Source: Paenibacillus sp. FSL R5-0623 (GTDB taxonomy: Bacteria > Bacillota > Bacilli > Paenibacillales > Paenibacillaceae). From it: a DNA stretch of 64,000 nucleotides. Under the pieces are notes generated by a model. That model had not been told where the DNA came from and ran no database searches. It saw only the letters and a list, made by a program, of their open reading frames with translations. The stretch lies in assembly GCF_037974265.1 (NCBI RefSeq), contig NZ_CP150233.1, forward strand, positions 4,092,001-4,156,000. Reading direction: 5' to 3'. Position 1 is the first letter of the stretch. Each line of letters begins with the position of its first letter. Both the position numbers and the translations under genes were made by a program. Shown here piece after piece: positions 17,864-26,553 of this stretch.

Positions 17864-18445
17864 TTAATTCAACAATTCCAATCCGCCCATCATATAGGGT
17901 ACCACTCTGTTGGCTAATTCAGCCGGGGATTCCTGCCCGCCTTCAATATTCCATCGATAGGTCATCCCATAGATCGACCAGCTTAGCATGGTTGCCGTAA
18001 TTTTCAGCGTTTTGGGATCTACATCTCCCGCTACTTTGCTCATTAATTCAAGAAGGAATTGCTCCAGCTGTGTCTTGATATTTTCTTCAATAATGGGTGC
18101 AACTGTCTCATATTTTTTGATGCATCCATTACTTGAGACGTGGTAATCACATAATGAAAATATAAGTTGCTGTATGGTTTCGGCTGATAACCGGGCATCC
18201 GGGTCTACCCTTTTCGTTACATACTCCATAAAAGCATCCGATAACAAGGCTTCAAGCAGTGCATATTTATCCTGAAAATGGGCGTAGAATGTAGCCCTGT
18301 TAATTGTGGCTTGTTCCGTAATGTTTTGAATCGTAATACTGTTGAAATTTTTAAGATTCAATTGGTTTAAAAACGCATCAAGAATTAATTGACGCGTGCG
18401 GATTACACGCGGATCGTTTGAGTTTGGAGACAATACACCAGACAT
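17864..18445 (-). CDS. TetR/AcrR family transcriptional regulator
   Basis: The N-terminal helix-turn-helix is typical of TetR proteins (RQLILDAFLNQL, then FNSITIQNITEQATINRATFYAHFQDKYALLEALL). A helical ligand-binding domain follows in the remaining 140 residues. The ATG at 18445 lies eight bases from AAGGAGG. It is transcribed divergently from the old-yellow-enzyme gene at 18669, a common arrangement in which the regulator controls both. A palindrome overlapping its own -35 box is a candidate operator. The inducer is unknown. Confidence 0.9.
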   Translation of the reverse strand: MSGVLSPNSNDPRVIRTRQLILDAFLNQLNLKNFNSITIQNITEQATINRATFYAHFQDKYALLEALLSDAFMEYVTKRVDPDARLSAETIQQLIFSLCDYHVSSNGCIKKYETVAPIIEENIKTQLEQFLLELMSKVAGDVDPKTLKITATMLSWSIYGMTYRWNIEGGQESPAELANRVVPYMMGGLELLN

Positions 18446-18490
18446 GTCCCAATCCTCCTTTGTACACAAAATATTTGGTTAGACTCCTTC

Positions 18491-18519
18491 ATTATAGATA
18501 AGTGTTATTTGTTCAACAA
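18491..18519 (-). promoter_or_regulatory. Promoter of the TetR gene with overlapping palindromic operator candidate
   Basis: On the minus strand TTGTTG (18519-18514) and TATAAT (18496-18491) are separated by 17 bases. The palindrome TTGTTCAACAA at 18509-18519 overlaps the -35 box and extends to 15 bp with one mismatched pair. A TetR dimer bound there would block the promoter. This is sequence-based inference. Confidence 0.55.
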
Positions 18520-18668
18520 GTGAAAGTAAGTGCAAAGACAGTATACAATAATCCGTCTCTTTCGCTTAAGCAACAAAATGCTCCGATTGTTGGTTGAGCA
18601 TGCCTATAGACCTTGTTAAGATTGCACTCGTACCCACTGAGAGGTACAACATAATGGAGGTGCTTAGT

Positions 18669-19784
18669 TTGAGTGATCAACAACATAACGTTATTTCTAC
18701 GGAGTTTCTGTTTCAACCATACAGCGTTTCAAAGTTAACCCTGTCCTCGCGCATTGTCATGTCCCCCATGGCTCGTGCCTTCTCCCCGGATGGTATCCCG
18801 GGCCCCGATGTAGCTGCATATTATCGTCGGCGTGCCGAGCATGGTGTTGGACTCATTATTACCGAAGGTGCAACCATTGAGCATCCATCTGCATCAAGTG
18901 AGCCTAGAATCCCTCATATGTATGGAGAAGCAGCTCTTCAAGGCTGGACTGAAGTGGTCAAACAAGTCCATGAAGCCGGCGGCAAGATTTTTCCGCAGAT
19001 TTTACACATGGGAATCGTTCGTCCTTCCGGATCTCAGCCTCACCCCGAGGCTGAATCTCTTAGTCCATCAGGAGTTGATATGGAGGGTACCCAAGTAGGT
19101 GAGCCAATGACGGAGACAGAGATCGCAACTGTGATTCAAGCTTATGCTGATGCAGCAGCCAATACGCAACGCATCGGTTTTGACGGAATCGAGCTTCACG
19201 GTGCACATGGTTTTCTGATCGATCAGTTTTTCTGGAAAACAACGAATAGGAGAACGGACCGCTATGGTGGTGACCTTCAGAAACGAACTCAATTCGCGGT
19301 TGAACTTGTAATGGCAGTTCGTGCTGCGGTGGGCCCTGATTTTCCTATCGCGATGCGGATTTCCCAATGGAAGATGAATGATTATCAAGCCAGACTGTTC
19401 GACACCCCCGAACACTTGGAACAATTCCTTCGTTTGTTAGTTGACGCAGGTGTAGATATCTTCCACTGCTCGACACGACGCTTCTGGGAGCCCGAGTTCG
19501 AAGGATCTGAGCTTGGATTTGCAGGTTGGGTAAGAAAACTGAGTGGCCGAACCACAATTACCGTTGGTTCTGTGGGTATGCCAGATGAACCCGAAGCTGG
19601 AGCAGATAAAGCAACACATCCAGGTATGGGCGAACTCATGAAGCGATATGAGCAACAGGAATTTGATCTGGTAGCTGTGGGACGTGCACTCCTTGGTGAT
19701 CCGGCATGGGCTGCCAAAGTACGCGAAGGCCGCGTATCCGAGATTCAAGCTTTTACACCTGAAGTACTCGCTACGTTACACTAA
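18669..19784 (+). CDS. NADH:flavin oxidoreductase (old yellow enzyme family)
   Basis: An FMN-dependent TIM-barrel enzyme that reduces activated C=C bonds. Family motifs are present: IVMSPMARAF near the N-terminus, FPQILHMG, the active-site and FMN-binding stretch GFDGIELHGAHGFLIDQFF, TDRYGG, and the C-terminal FDLVAVGRALLGDPAWA. I prefer the TTG at 18669, seven bases after GGAGG. The ATG at 18654 includes that SD within the gene. It is divergent from the TetR gene, suggesting response to an electrophile or drug-like signal. The physiological substrate is unknown. Confidence 0.88.
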   Translation: MSDQQHNVISTEFLFQPYSVSKLTLSSRIVMSPMARAFSPDGIPGPDVAAYYRRRAEHGVGLIITEGATIEHPSASSEPRIPHMYGEAALQGWTEVVKQVHEAGGKIFPQILHMGIVRPSGSQPHPEAESLSPSGVDMEGTQVGEPMTETEIATVIQAYADAAANTQRIGFDGIELHGAHGFLIDQFFWKTTNRRTDRYGGDLQKRTQFAVELVMAVRAAVGPDFPIAMRISQWKMNDYQARLFDTPEHLEQFLRLLVDAGVDIFHCSTRRFWEPEFEGSELGFAGWVRKLSGRTTITVGSVGMPDEPEAGADKATHPGMGELMKRYEQQEFDLVAVGRALLGDPAWAAKVREGRVSEIQAFTPEVLATLH

Positions 19785-20010
19785 GAAAAATTACTTATTG
19801 TTCCAGAGATTTTTTCTCCTAATATATATAGGTTTGAACTCATGAATCAACTATACTAAGCAAAGGGCTCGCTTTCCCTCCGGGATTGCGGGTATTTTGT
19901 TTTTAGAGATATCTGTCCGATCAAACACTTCGAGCAATAGCAATATCGTTCAAGAAAATTCCTTCTTTGCAACCTATAATGATCTTAACTTACCAGAAAG
20001 AAGGTGCATC

Positions 20011-20862
20011 ATGACACGGGAAGTCCGGACTGTAGTATTTGATACCGATTTACAGCTAGAAGCTTATCAATTTGAAGGCATTATGCAGAAGTTTCCCAAT
20101 CATTTTCATGACTATTACGTCATTGGATTCATTGAACAAGGCAAGCGACACCTCGTCTGCAACAACGAAGAATACATTTTGAATAGTGGTGATATGATTG
20201 TTTTTAATCCACATGATCCTCATGCCTGCGAACAGGTCGATGGAAGAACCCTCGATTATCGCTGTATCAACGTCCAGCCTGAGGTTATGCGAGAGTATGC
20301 GAGAGAGATTACTGGACAAGCTTACTTGCCACGGTTTACATCCCCTGTTCTCTACCAAAGTGAACTTGTGGGTTCCCTGCACGAGCTGCATCAGATGATT
20401 CTGGAAGAGCAATCGGATTTCTGCAAAGAAGAATTGTTACTCTTACTATTGGATCAATTGCTGAGAGATTATTCAGATGCTGAACCACCTGTTTCCACAC
20501 AGGATGTGACCACAGAGATCAGACGCATATGTGATTACATAGAAGCTCATTACATGGAGAGCATCTCGCTGAACGAGTTAGCCGATTTGACGGAGATGAG
20601 CAAATACCACCTGCTGCGTTTATTCACTCGCCAGAAAGGGATATCCCCTTACCGTTACCTGGAAACGATTCGCATTAATCAAGCCAAACGTCTGCTGGAA
20701 CAAGGTCTGCTGCCGATTGAAGTAGCTGCACAGACAGGATTTAGCGACCAGAGCCATTTCACGAATTTCTTCAAAAAACTGATCGGCCTTACACCCAAGC
20801 AATATAGACGTATCTTCAATCATGATTCGGAGTTGAAACGAACCACCACTAACATCGTATGA
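20011..20862 (+). CDS. AraC family transcriptional regulator with cupin sensor domain
   Basis: Residues 1-150 form a cupin-like AraC ligand-binding domain (FPNHFHDYYVIGFIEQGKR, then GDMIVFNPHDPHAC). Residues 165-275 contain the two AraC helix-turn-helix units (SLNELADLTEMSKYHLLRLF and IEVAAQTGFSDQSHFTNFFKK, then GLTPKQYRR). The ATG at 20011 follows AAGGTG; the longer frame from 19897 has no SD. Its end overlaps the start of the EamA transporter gene by four bases, so the regulator probably controls that exporter, which is typical of YdeC/YdeD-like pairs. Confidence 0.9.
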   Translation: MTREVRTVVFDTDLQLEAYQFEGIMQKFPNHFHDYYVIGFIEQGKRHLVCNNEEYILNSGDMIVFNPHDPHACEQVDGRTLDYRCINVQPEVMREYAREITGQAYLPRFTSPVLYQSELVGSLHELHQMILEEQSDFCKEELLLLLLDQLLRDYSDAEPPVSTQDVTTEIRRICDYIEAHYMESISLNELADLTEMSKYHLLRLFTRQKGISPYRYLETIRINQAKRLLEQGLLPIEVAAQTGFSDQSHFTNFFKKLIGLTPKQYRRIFNHDSELKRTTTNIV

Positions 20863-21797
20863 CAAGTCATCTTGGTCATCAAAACACTAAAGCCTCTACC
20901 GGACATCTACTCGCTTTGTTTACTATACTGATCTGGGGAACTACGTTTGTCTCGACGAAGGTTCTGTTGACTGACTTTACTCCAGTGGAAATTCTATTTT
21001 TCCGTTTCCTGATCGGATATTTGGTACTATTATTGATCTATCCACGTTCACTGCGGATCGCCTCATTCAGAGAAGAATGGTTATTTATCGGAGCAGGACT
21101 ATGTGGGGTGACGTTATATTTTCTTATTGAAAATATTGCTCTGGTGTACACAACAGCTTCCAACGTGGGTGTTATTGTCTCCATTGCCCCGTTCTTCACT
21201 GCCGTGCTCGCACACATCTTCTTAGATGGTGAGAAGTTAACTCGCCGCTTCATTATCGGATTCGGGATTGCCTTGAGCGGCATCCTACTCATCGCACTGA
21301 ACGGCAGATTCATTCTGCAACTGAATCCGACAGGTGATCTGCTTGCTTTCATAGCACCTGCGGTATGGGCGATCTACTCTGTGTTAATGCGGAAAATTGG
21401 CCAGCTTCGTTATCACACCATTGGCGCGACTCGCAAAGTATTCTTCTATGGCCTGATCTTCATGCTACCAGCTCTATTCCTGTTTGAATTCCATTGGGAA
21501 CTCGGACGCTTCACCAATATGAGCAATCTCTCCAATATTCTCTACCTCGGTCTGGGTGCCTCCGCGTTGTGTTTCGTGACCTGGAACCGGGCCGTGAATC
21601 TTCTCGGAGCTATCAACACGAGCGTATATATCTATCTGGTGCCTGTCATTACTGTTGTGTCATCTGCATTGATTCTTCAAGAGCAGATAACCTGGGTGAT
21701 TGTACTCGGTGCGTTCTTAACTCTATTTGGCTCTTACATTTCAGAACAAAAAGGGCGCAAGCTTAACAACAAAAACACTAATCCGCATAGGGGTTAG
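20859..21797 (+). CDS. EamA/DMT family transporter
   Basis: The 312-residue protein has ten predicted transmembrane segments in two EamA repeats (about residues 15-145 and 160-295), with the family pattern FTILIWGTTFVSTKVLL and a conserved Pro/Glu region VEILFFRFLIGYLVLL. Members export amino acids, purines or other metabolites. Start and preceding stop overlap as ATGA, so translation is coupled to the AraC gene. A hairpin overlaps the end of the gene. Substrate unknown. Confidence 0.88.
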   Translation: MTSHLGHQNTKASTGHLLALFTILIWGTTFVSTKVLLTDFTPVEILFFRFLIGYLVLLLIYPRSLRIASFREEWLFIGAGLCGVTLYFLIENIALVYTTASNVGVIVSIAPFFTAVLAHIFLDGEKLTRRFIIGFGIALSGILLIALNGRFILQLNPTGDLLAFIAPAVWAIYSVLMRKIGQLRYHTIGATRKVFFYGLIFMLPALFLFEFHWELGRFTNMSNLSNILYLGLGASALCFVTWNRAVNLLGAINTSVYIYLVPVITVVSSALILQEQITWVIVLGAFLTLFGSYISEQKGRKLNNKNTNPHRG

Positions 21798-21802
21798 TGT
21801 TT
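21773..21802 (+). terminator. Terminator-like hairpin overlapping the EamA gene end
   Basis: AAACACTAA and TTAGTGTTT pair around CC/GG and a short loop. The T-rich tail begins about ten bases later (CATTTTTT). The stop codon lies in the right arm. Confidence 0.55.
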
Positions 21803-21868
21803 GCTTCATTTTTTACTGATATAACTGGACATCATGGTTGACCACCGTTGACATGCAGCAAAACTCAT

Positions 21869-22570
21869 TCATTTTATCTCATTTAATTGAGACAGCAGAA
21901 TCTCCAGTTCCTCTTGCTCCAGATGACGCCATTGCCCCCGCTCCAGTTGATCCAGCGTAATATTCATAATTCGGATGCGCTCCAGCTTTAATACTCGGTA
22001 CCCCAATGCTTTGCACATTCTGCGGATCTGCAGATTGAGCCCCTGTGTCAAAATAATACGAAATACATTGTCACTTTGCCTATACACTTCACAGGGCTTG
22101 GTCACCACGTCCAGAATTTCAACACCTTCAGACATGGACTTCACAAATTCGTCGGTTACGGGTTTGTCTACAGTCACTACATATTCTTTATCATGATTAT
22201 GCTCCGAACGCATCATCTTGTTCACAATGCCTCCGTCATTCGTAAGCAAAATCAACCCCTCAGATGCCTTATCCAGCCTGCCTATCGCAAATATGCGAGA
22301 AGGATAATTCATATATTGAATGATGTTCCCCTTCACATGTTCTGCTGCTGTGCAGACAATACCGATGGGTTTGTTCAAAGCAATGTAGACAGGTTCACTG
22401 TCATTACGAGGAATCTCCTTCCCATCAATGAGGACCACATCGTGATGTTCAACTTCCGCCCCTTTTTCACATACCCTGCCATTGATCGTTATGCGTCCAG
22501 CTGCAATTAAACGGTTCGTTTCCCTGCGGGAGCAGAACCCCGTTTCACTTATGTATTTGTTAATTAACAT
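21869..22570 (-). CDS. rluF: 23S rRNA pseudouridine synthase RluF-type
   Basis: The enzyme isomerises a uridine of 23S rRNA (U2604 in E. coli RluF; specificity here is inferred). The N-terminal S4 domain (LINKYISETGFCSRRETNRLI and an INGRV segment) precedes the RsuA/RluB/E/F catalytic domain with the motif GRLDKASEGLILLTNDG carrying the catalytic Asp. C-terminal LNLQIRRMCKALGYRVLKL is also characteristic. The ATG is at 22570. It converges with the EamA gene. Confidence 0.9.
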   Translation of the reverse strand: MLINKYISETGFCSRRETNRLIAAGRITINGRVCEKGAEVEHHDVVLIDGKEIPRNDSEPVYIALNKPIGIVCTAAEHVKGNIIQYMNYPSRIFAIGRLDKASEGLILLTNDGGIVNKMMRSEHNHDKEYVVTVDKPVTDEFVKSMSEGVEILDVVTKPCEVYRQSDNVFRIILTQGLNLQIRRMCKALGYRVLKLERIRIMNITLDQLERGQWRHLEQEELEILLSQLNEIK

Positions 22571-22773
22571 GTGTCACCGCTTCTCATTATAGTATTGCCA
22601 CTGGTTCTTTGAATGCTGGTACGTTCATTCTCTTTGTGCAATGAGTTAGTACCTTGTACTGATTTTCATTCCACATCATCTCATTTATACTGAAACGAAG
22701 CAATGAATGGTTATATAAAAACACATACAACGTTACATAGGAAAGCCCAAATACACTCTGGAAGGAGTTTCTC

Positions 22774-23406
22774 ATGTACAAAGTTACTCGATTTACAGTT
22801 GACCCCGATAATCCAAACAAAGACTCTGGCATGTGGATTGGTGGAGAAACTGCATACGTTTCCGACTGGCCGCTCAACCCTGAGGGGCAGCCTTTATTAC
22901 ATCTGTTCTCCATCAATTGTAATACACTTTCACAGCAGGTCCATATCCCTTCTTTACCACAAGATAAATATATCTCGGTCTTCTCGACCTACTCCGCCTC
23001 CGAATACTTTCTGGATCAGGTAACCTATACGGGAGATGAGCTGGAATGGAACGAGAATATTCTCGCCGGGTGCACTTATGTCTCGGTATCTTCGCATCCA
23101 CTCACTTCCGTTTGTCCCGTTCCACCCATTCCGTTAAGCGGCGTACGTTTGATAGAATTGGAGTTAGACGATCAGGAGTTCCCTGCATTTTCATTTTTCT
23201 CTCCCACTTTACCAAACGGTGTGAAAGGAATTGACCATTTGGTAGAGGAACATCAACTGGTGTGTCAAATATATTCCGGAGATTTTCCTGATCCTTATCG
23301 GGATATATTAGGTCTTCCCGATGCAAACGGTTATTTATTTTTGCGAAGGGGTCCCGCGTCTGCTCACGCACCTTTCGATGGAATTTTCTTTGTACAGACT
23401 GCTTAA
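22774..23406 (+). CDS. Uncharacterised protein, DUF1963-like
   Basis: A 210-residue soluble protein with GMWIGGETAYVSDWPLNPEG and LLHLFSINCNTL near the N-terminus and DANGYLFLRRGPAS near the C-terminus. The order of IGG, WP and LxFLxQI-type blocks recalls the DUF1963/YwqG family, but I am not certain. The ATG is six bases behind GGAAGGAG. It is a single-gene unit with its own terminator. No catalytic motif could be identified. Confidence 0.65.
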   Translation: MYKVTRFTVDPDNPNKDSGMWIGGETAYVSDWPLNPEGQPLLHLFSINCNTLSQQVHIPSLPQDKYISVFSTYSASEYFLDQVTYTGDELEWNENILAGCTYVSVSSHPLTSVCPVPPIPLSGVRLIELELDDQEFPAFSFFSPTLPNGVKGIDHLVEEHQLVCQIYSGDFPDPYRDILGLPDANGYLFLRRGPASAHAPFDGIFFVQTA

Positions 23407-23450
23407 TGGCGATACGTTGAGGTCAGGTATCATCATATAAAAAGGCTATC

Positions 23451-23489
23451 AGAACGTTTCCCGTCTACTCAGACAGGGAACGTTTTTTT
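23451..23489 (+). terminator. Intrinsic terminator after the DUF1963-like gene
   Basis: AACGTTTCCCGTCT pairs with AGACAGGGAACGTT across a four-base loop, followed by a run of T residues. Confidence 0.88.
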
Positions 23490-23664
23490 GTATATGCACA
23501 TTTTACTATCCTCGATCAATACAGATGCTAAACCCTGTTAAACGGTCATATGAATTGAATCATCTATCCTTTCGACACGAAATCGTTTTAGAAAAAAATA
23601 TAACACGAGAAATATTATCAACCTTCAAAACTTAACATTATTTTACAATAAAAAGCATGTACAT

Positions 23665-23693
23665 TTGCGCATTTATGGTATAAGTTATATATG
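23665..23693 (+). promoter_or_regulatory. Promoter candidate for the azasugar-like operon
   Basis: TTGCGC (23665-23670) and TATATG (23688-23693) are 17 bases apart, about 55 bases before the TTG start of the MFS gene. A sigma-A-like match, moderate quality. Confidence 0.4.
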
Positions 23694-23747
23694 GAATAGA
23701 CATTAATTACATAATATAAAATTTTTATCCAACAAGGAGGCGGGCTT

Positions 23748-24956
23748 TTGAAAAAAATATTCGCTCTAAGCTGCGGTTTTTATCTGTTAATCGGCATAAC
23801 CAGCGTTGTACTCGGTGCACTTCTTCCTGTTTTATTGTCATATTATGAGCGCGGTTACAGTGATGGCGGATTTTTGTTATTTCTGCAGTTTCTTGGATTT
23901 CTTGTCGGTGTAATCGCAGCTCCTGCCCTGACAGTCCGTATCGGAAGAAAAGCGATGCTGACCCTTGCTCTGATCTGTATTGTAGCCGCCTATATAGTAC
24001 TCGGTTTTCTGCCATCCTGGTCTGTAGTTCTTCTTCTCACAATTATCGTAGGTTTCGGTTCAGGTATCATCGAACCCTCTGTAGGTGCATTCACGATCGA
24101 ATTCACTGAGAATCAGAAGGCAGTCGCCATGTCCAAGCTGGATGTCTTCTTTGCTCTTGGAGCACTTCTCATTCCCGCTGTCGCTGCTTTATTTATCTGG
24201 ATGGATCTGTGGCATCTTACTTTTTATACGGTGGCCGTGTTGTCACTGGTTCTCATGCTGCTGTGGATCACGATGCCCCGGCCAGCCGCACTTTATCTGG
24301 AACAGGCTGGCGAGAATACAGTGGCACATGCAGCAGGTAAAGCCCAATATTCGAGAAAACATCTGGGTCTGCTGACGATCTTCGTCATCTTCTTTTTCAT
24401 CTACATGGGATTGGAATTGGGATTGATGAACTTCCTGCCCTCCATACTCGTAGAACGACTGCAACTTCAGGAATCTGTCGCATCGCTGAGTGTCTCCATC
24501 CTGTGGATTGCGATGATCATCGGCCGTCTTTTCTCCGGGAAAATAGCGGAAGCCGTCAACTATATGCCTTTCCTGATCTGGAGTACGGTTGGCACGCTTT
24601 TGTTTACGGTCGCTATGGTATTTGTAACTGGACAATGGGCAACGTATGTGCTCATCTTCGGAACCGGTCTGTTCATGTCAGGGCTGTTCTGTATCGCACT
24701 GGTCTACGCAAATGTTCTGATTCCCGGTATGACCGAGCGGACAACCAGTATCCTGATCGCATCGGGTGGGATTGGAGGTGCCATCTTGCAGTATGTGACT
24801 GGATGGAGTATGAGTACAGGGCCTGTCGTGAATACGATCTGGATTTTGGCCGGATTCTGTCTGATCCTGCTGCTCACATTGATGGTCTCTCATCTATGGA
24901 CTGTAAAAAATAATGCAGTACGTACTGCTCTCGCACAACATAGCAAGGAAATGTAA
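23748..24956 (+). CDS. MFS transporter, first gene of azasugar-like operon
   Basis: A 402-residue major facilitator with 12 transmembrane segments. The family loop pattern is seen at VRIGRKAMLTLALICIVA (between helices 2 and 3), and there is a central cytoplasmic loop near residues 180-200. It starts with TTG, seven bases from AAGGAGG. The head position in an operon with an aminotransferase, a dehydrogenase and a phosphatase suggests export of the product or import of a sugar precursor. Similarity to fucose/glucose permease-type MFS proteins is loose. The substrate cannot be fixed. Confidence 0.82.
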   Translation: MKKIFALSCGFYLLIGITSVVLGALLPVLLSYYERGYSDGGFLLFLQFLGFLVGVIAAPALTVRIGRKAMLTLALICIVAAYIVLGFLPSWSVVLLLTIIVGFGSGIIEPSVGAFTIEFTENQKAVAMSKLDVFFALGALLIPAVAALFIWMDLWHLTFYTVAVLSLVLMLLWITMPRPAALYLEQAGENTVAHAAGKAQYSRKHLGLLTIFVIFFFIYMGLELGLMNFLPSILVERLQLQESVASLSVSILWIAMIIGRLFSGKIAEAVNYMPFLIWSTVGTLLFTVAMVFVTGQWATYVLIFGTGLFMSGLFCIALVYANVLIPGMTERTTSILIASGGIGGAILQYVTGWSMSTGPVVNTIWILAGFCLILLLTLMVSHLWTVKNNAVRTALAQHSKEM

Positions 24957-25045
24957 ACATCGTTTCTTAAGGGAGGTGATGCCCGCATCATCCGGATTGT
25001 TGAGCTTCGTTCGAGCTAGTACACCATTATATTGGAGGAAATCGT

Positions 25046-26284
25046 ATGCAAACTTTAACCAACAACCGCTTCATAGCCGGAAAAGGGATTAAGTTGATTG
25101 ACGATTCAGGTGTTGAATACCTGGATGGCGTGTCGGGCACGTTTAATCTGTCACTGGGCTATAATCACCCACATGTAGTCAGCAAAATTCAGGAACAAGT
25201 CGGCAATCTGACGCATATGTCTTCCTCCTTCACCGAACCGTACGTAAATGAAGTACTTGATCACTTAATCGAATATGCTCCAAACGACATTAATGCCGGA
25301 TGGATGCGGGATATCACTGGTTCAACTGCCAACGAATGTGCAACCAAAATTGCACAGAAGTATACCGAATCAACAGACATCATCAGCCTGTATCTGTCCC
25401 ATCATGGGCAGACCCAATTTGCCACCGGGATTTCGGGGAATGCCTTCCGGCGGAAACGCTTCCCCAATTCGGCTGTGGCTAACGCTGTCCATGTACCTGC
25501 CCCATACTGTTATCGCTGCCCATTCAAATCCTCAAATGGAGACTGCGACTATCAATGCGTTGAAGCTATATCTGATGCGATAGAATATGCAAGTTCCGGC
25601 TCAGTCGCCTGCATGATTATCGAACCCATTCTCGGGAATGGCGGCAATATCATCCCTCCCGCCGGATATTTCAAACGTCTGCGTAAACTGTGTGATGAGT
25701 ACAATATTATTCTTATTGCCGACGAAGTACAGACAGGCATCGGTCGTACCGGAACCATGTTCGCTAGCGAACTGTTTGATATCCAGCCTGATATGATTAC
25801 CCTTGCAAAAGGTCTTGGTGGGATCGGCGTACCTGTTGCTGCGGTATTAATGCAATCCCGGCTGAATGTGCTCGAAAAGCACGAACACTCCTTCACCTCA
25901 GGAAGTAATCTGATCTCCGTAACCGCTGCCAAATCTACCCTGGAAGTGGTATCCGAACCCGGATTCCTGGATGCGGTGAAACGCAAAGGTGAAATTTTGG
26001 GTGAATTGCTGCAAGAATTGGCAATGAAGTACCCAAGTATCGGGGAAGCTCGTGGTGTCGGGTTAATGTGGGGGCTCGAGATTGTAGGTGACGGTAATGA
26101 ACCGGATACGCTAAAAACCAATGCCATTGTTGACCGTGCTTTTACAGATGAGCATCTAATCTTGAGAAGTTCAAGATATGGATTTGGCAACGTTGTTAAG
26201 GTCCGGCCTTCCCTTACCACAACCGAAGACGAACTGGTTGAGATTGTAGAGCGGCTGGATTCAGTGCTCGCCAGCGTTCATTAG
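25046..26284 (+). CDS. Class III PLP-dependent aminotransferase (GabT-like)
   Basis: A 412-residue fold-type I aminotransferase. The cofactor lysine is K255 (ITLAKGLGG), with the PLP-ring Asp226 in IADEVQTGIGRTG. A cysteine cluster at residues 155-171 (YCYRCPF, then C-x3-C) is shared with some GabT-like subfamilies. In the DNJ operon of Bacillus the enzyme of this class (GabT1) aminates fructose-6-phosphate at C2; the same role here is inference from the neighbouring genes. It starts after TTGGAGG with 89 bases between it and the MFS gene. The ordinary role of 4-aminobutyrate or diamine transamination cannot be excluded. Confidence 0.85.
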   Translation: MQTLTNNRFIAGKGIKLIDDSGVEYLDGVSGTFNLSLGYNHPHVVSKIQEQVGNLTHMSSSFTEPYVNEVLDHLIEYAPNDINAGWMRDITGSTANECATKIAQKYTESTDIISLYLSHHGQTQFATGISGNAFRRKRFPNSAVANAVHVPAPYCYRCPFKSSNGDCDYQCVEAISDAIEYASSGSVACMIIEPILGNGGNIIPPAGYFKRLRKLCDEYNIILIADEVQTGIGRTGTMFASELFDIQPDMITLAKGLGGIGVPVAAVLMQSRLNVLEKHEHSFTSGSNLISVTAAKSTLEVVSEPGFLDAVKRKGEILGELLQELAMKYPSIGEARGVGLMWGLEIVGDGNEPDTLKTNAIVDRAFTDEHLILRSSRYGFGNVVKVRPSLTTTEDELVEIVERLDSVLASVH

Positions 26285-26553
26285 TGAGTACTTCATTTAC
26301 ACTCGAACACTACGCAAACAGAACAACCTTTCGATCGTTGTTATCCCCGGATTTTTTTGATTCCCCTTTCCCAAGGGATAAACCCGTTGATAGCATATGC
26401 TTCCGAAGCAGCTTTCTTTCAGAAAGCTTTGAGGCGAACACTTCGCTTCTCCAGAATCGATTTCGTCCCCTTCACTACTTTCGTATCTTGAAAAAACTAT
26501 TTTAAGATGAATCGCTATTTTTATATTTTATATAATTACAAGGAGGTTATATC
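26285..26553. other. Spacer inside the operon with a hairpin
   Basis: The 269-base gap between aminotransferase and dehydrogenase genes contains a perfect hairpin AGCTTTCT/AGAAAGCT at 26410-26428 with a three-base loop and no T run. It also holds an AT-rich stretch before the AAGGAGG of the dehydrogenase gene. A 73-codon frame starting at 26284 has no protein-like features and was rejected. An internal promoter or RNA-processing site is possible. Confidence 0.4.

Larger units (their letters stand above)
23407..23747. other. AT-rich intergenic region with terminator and promoter
   Basis: The left part holds the terminator of the preceding gene (23451-23489). The right part holds a promoter candidate (23665-23693) for the four-gene operon that follows, and the AAGGAGG ribosome binding site of its first gene. 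The remainder shows no coding or structured feature. Confidence 0.55.

Noticed and set aside
26284-26505. 73-codon frame overlapping the aminotransferase stop
   Set aside because: No SD, no conserved pattern, and it runs through the hairpin; more likely untranslated spacer.
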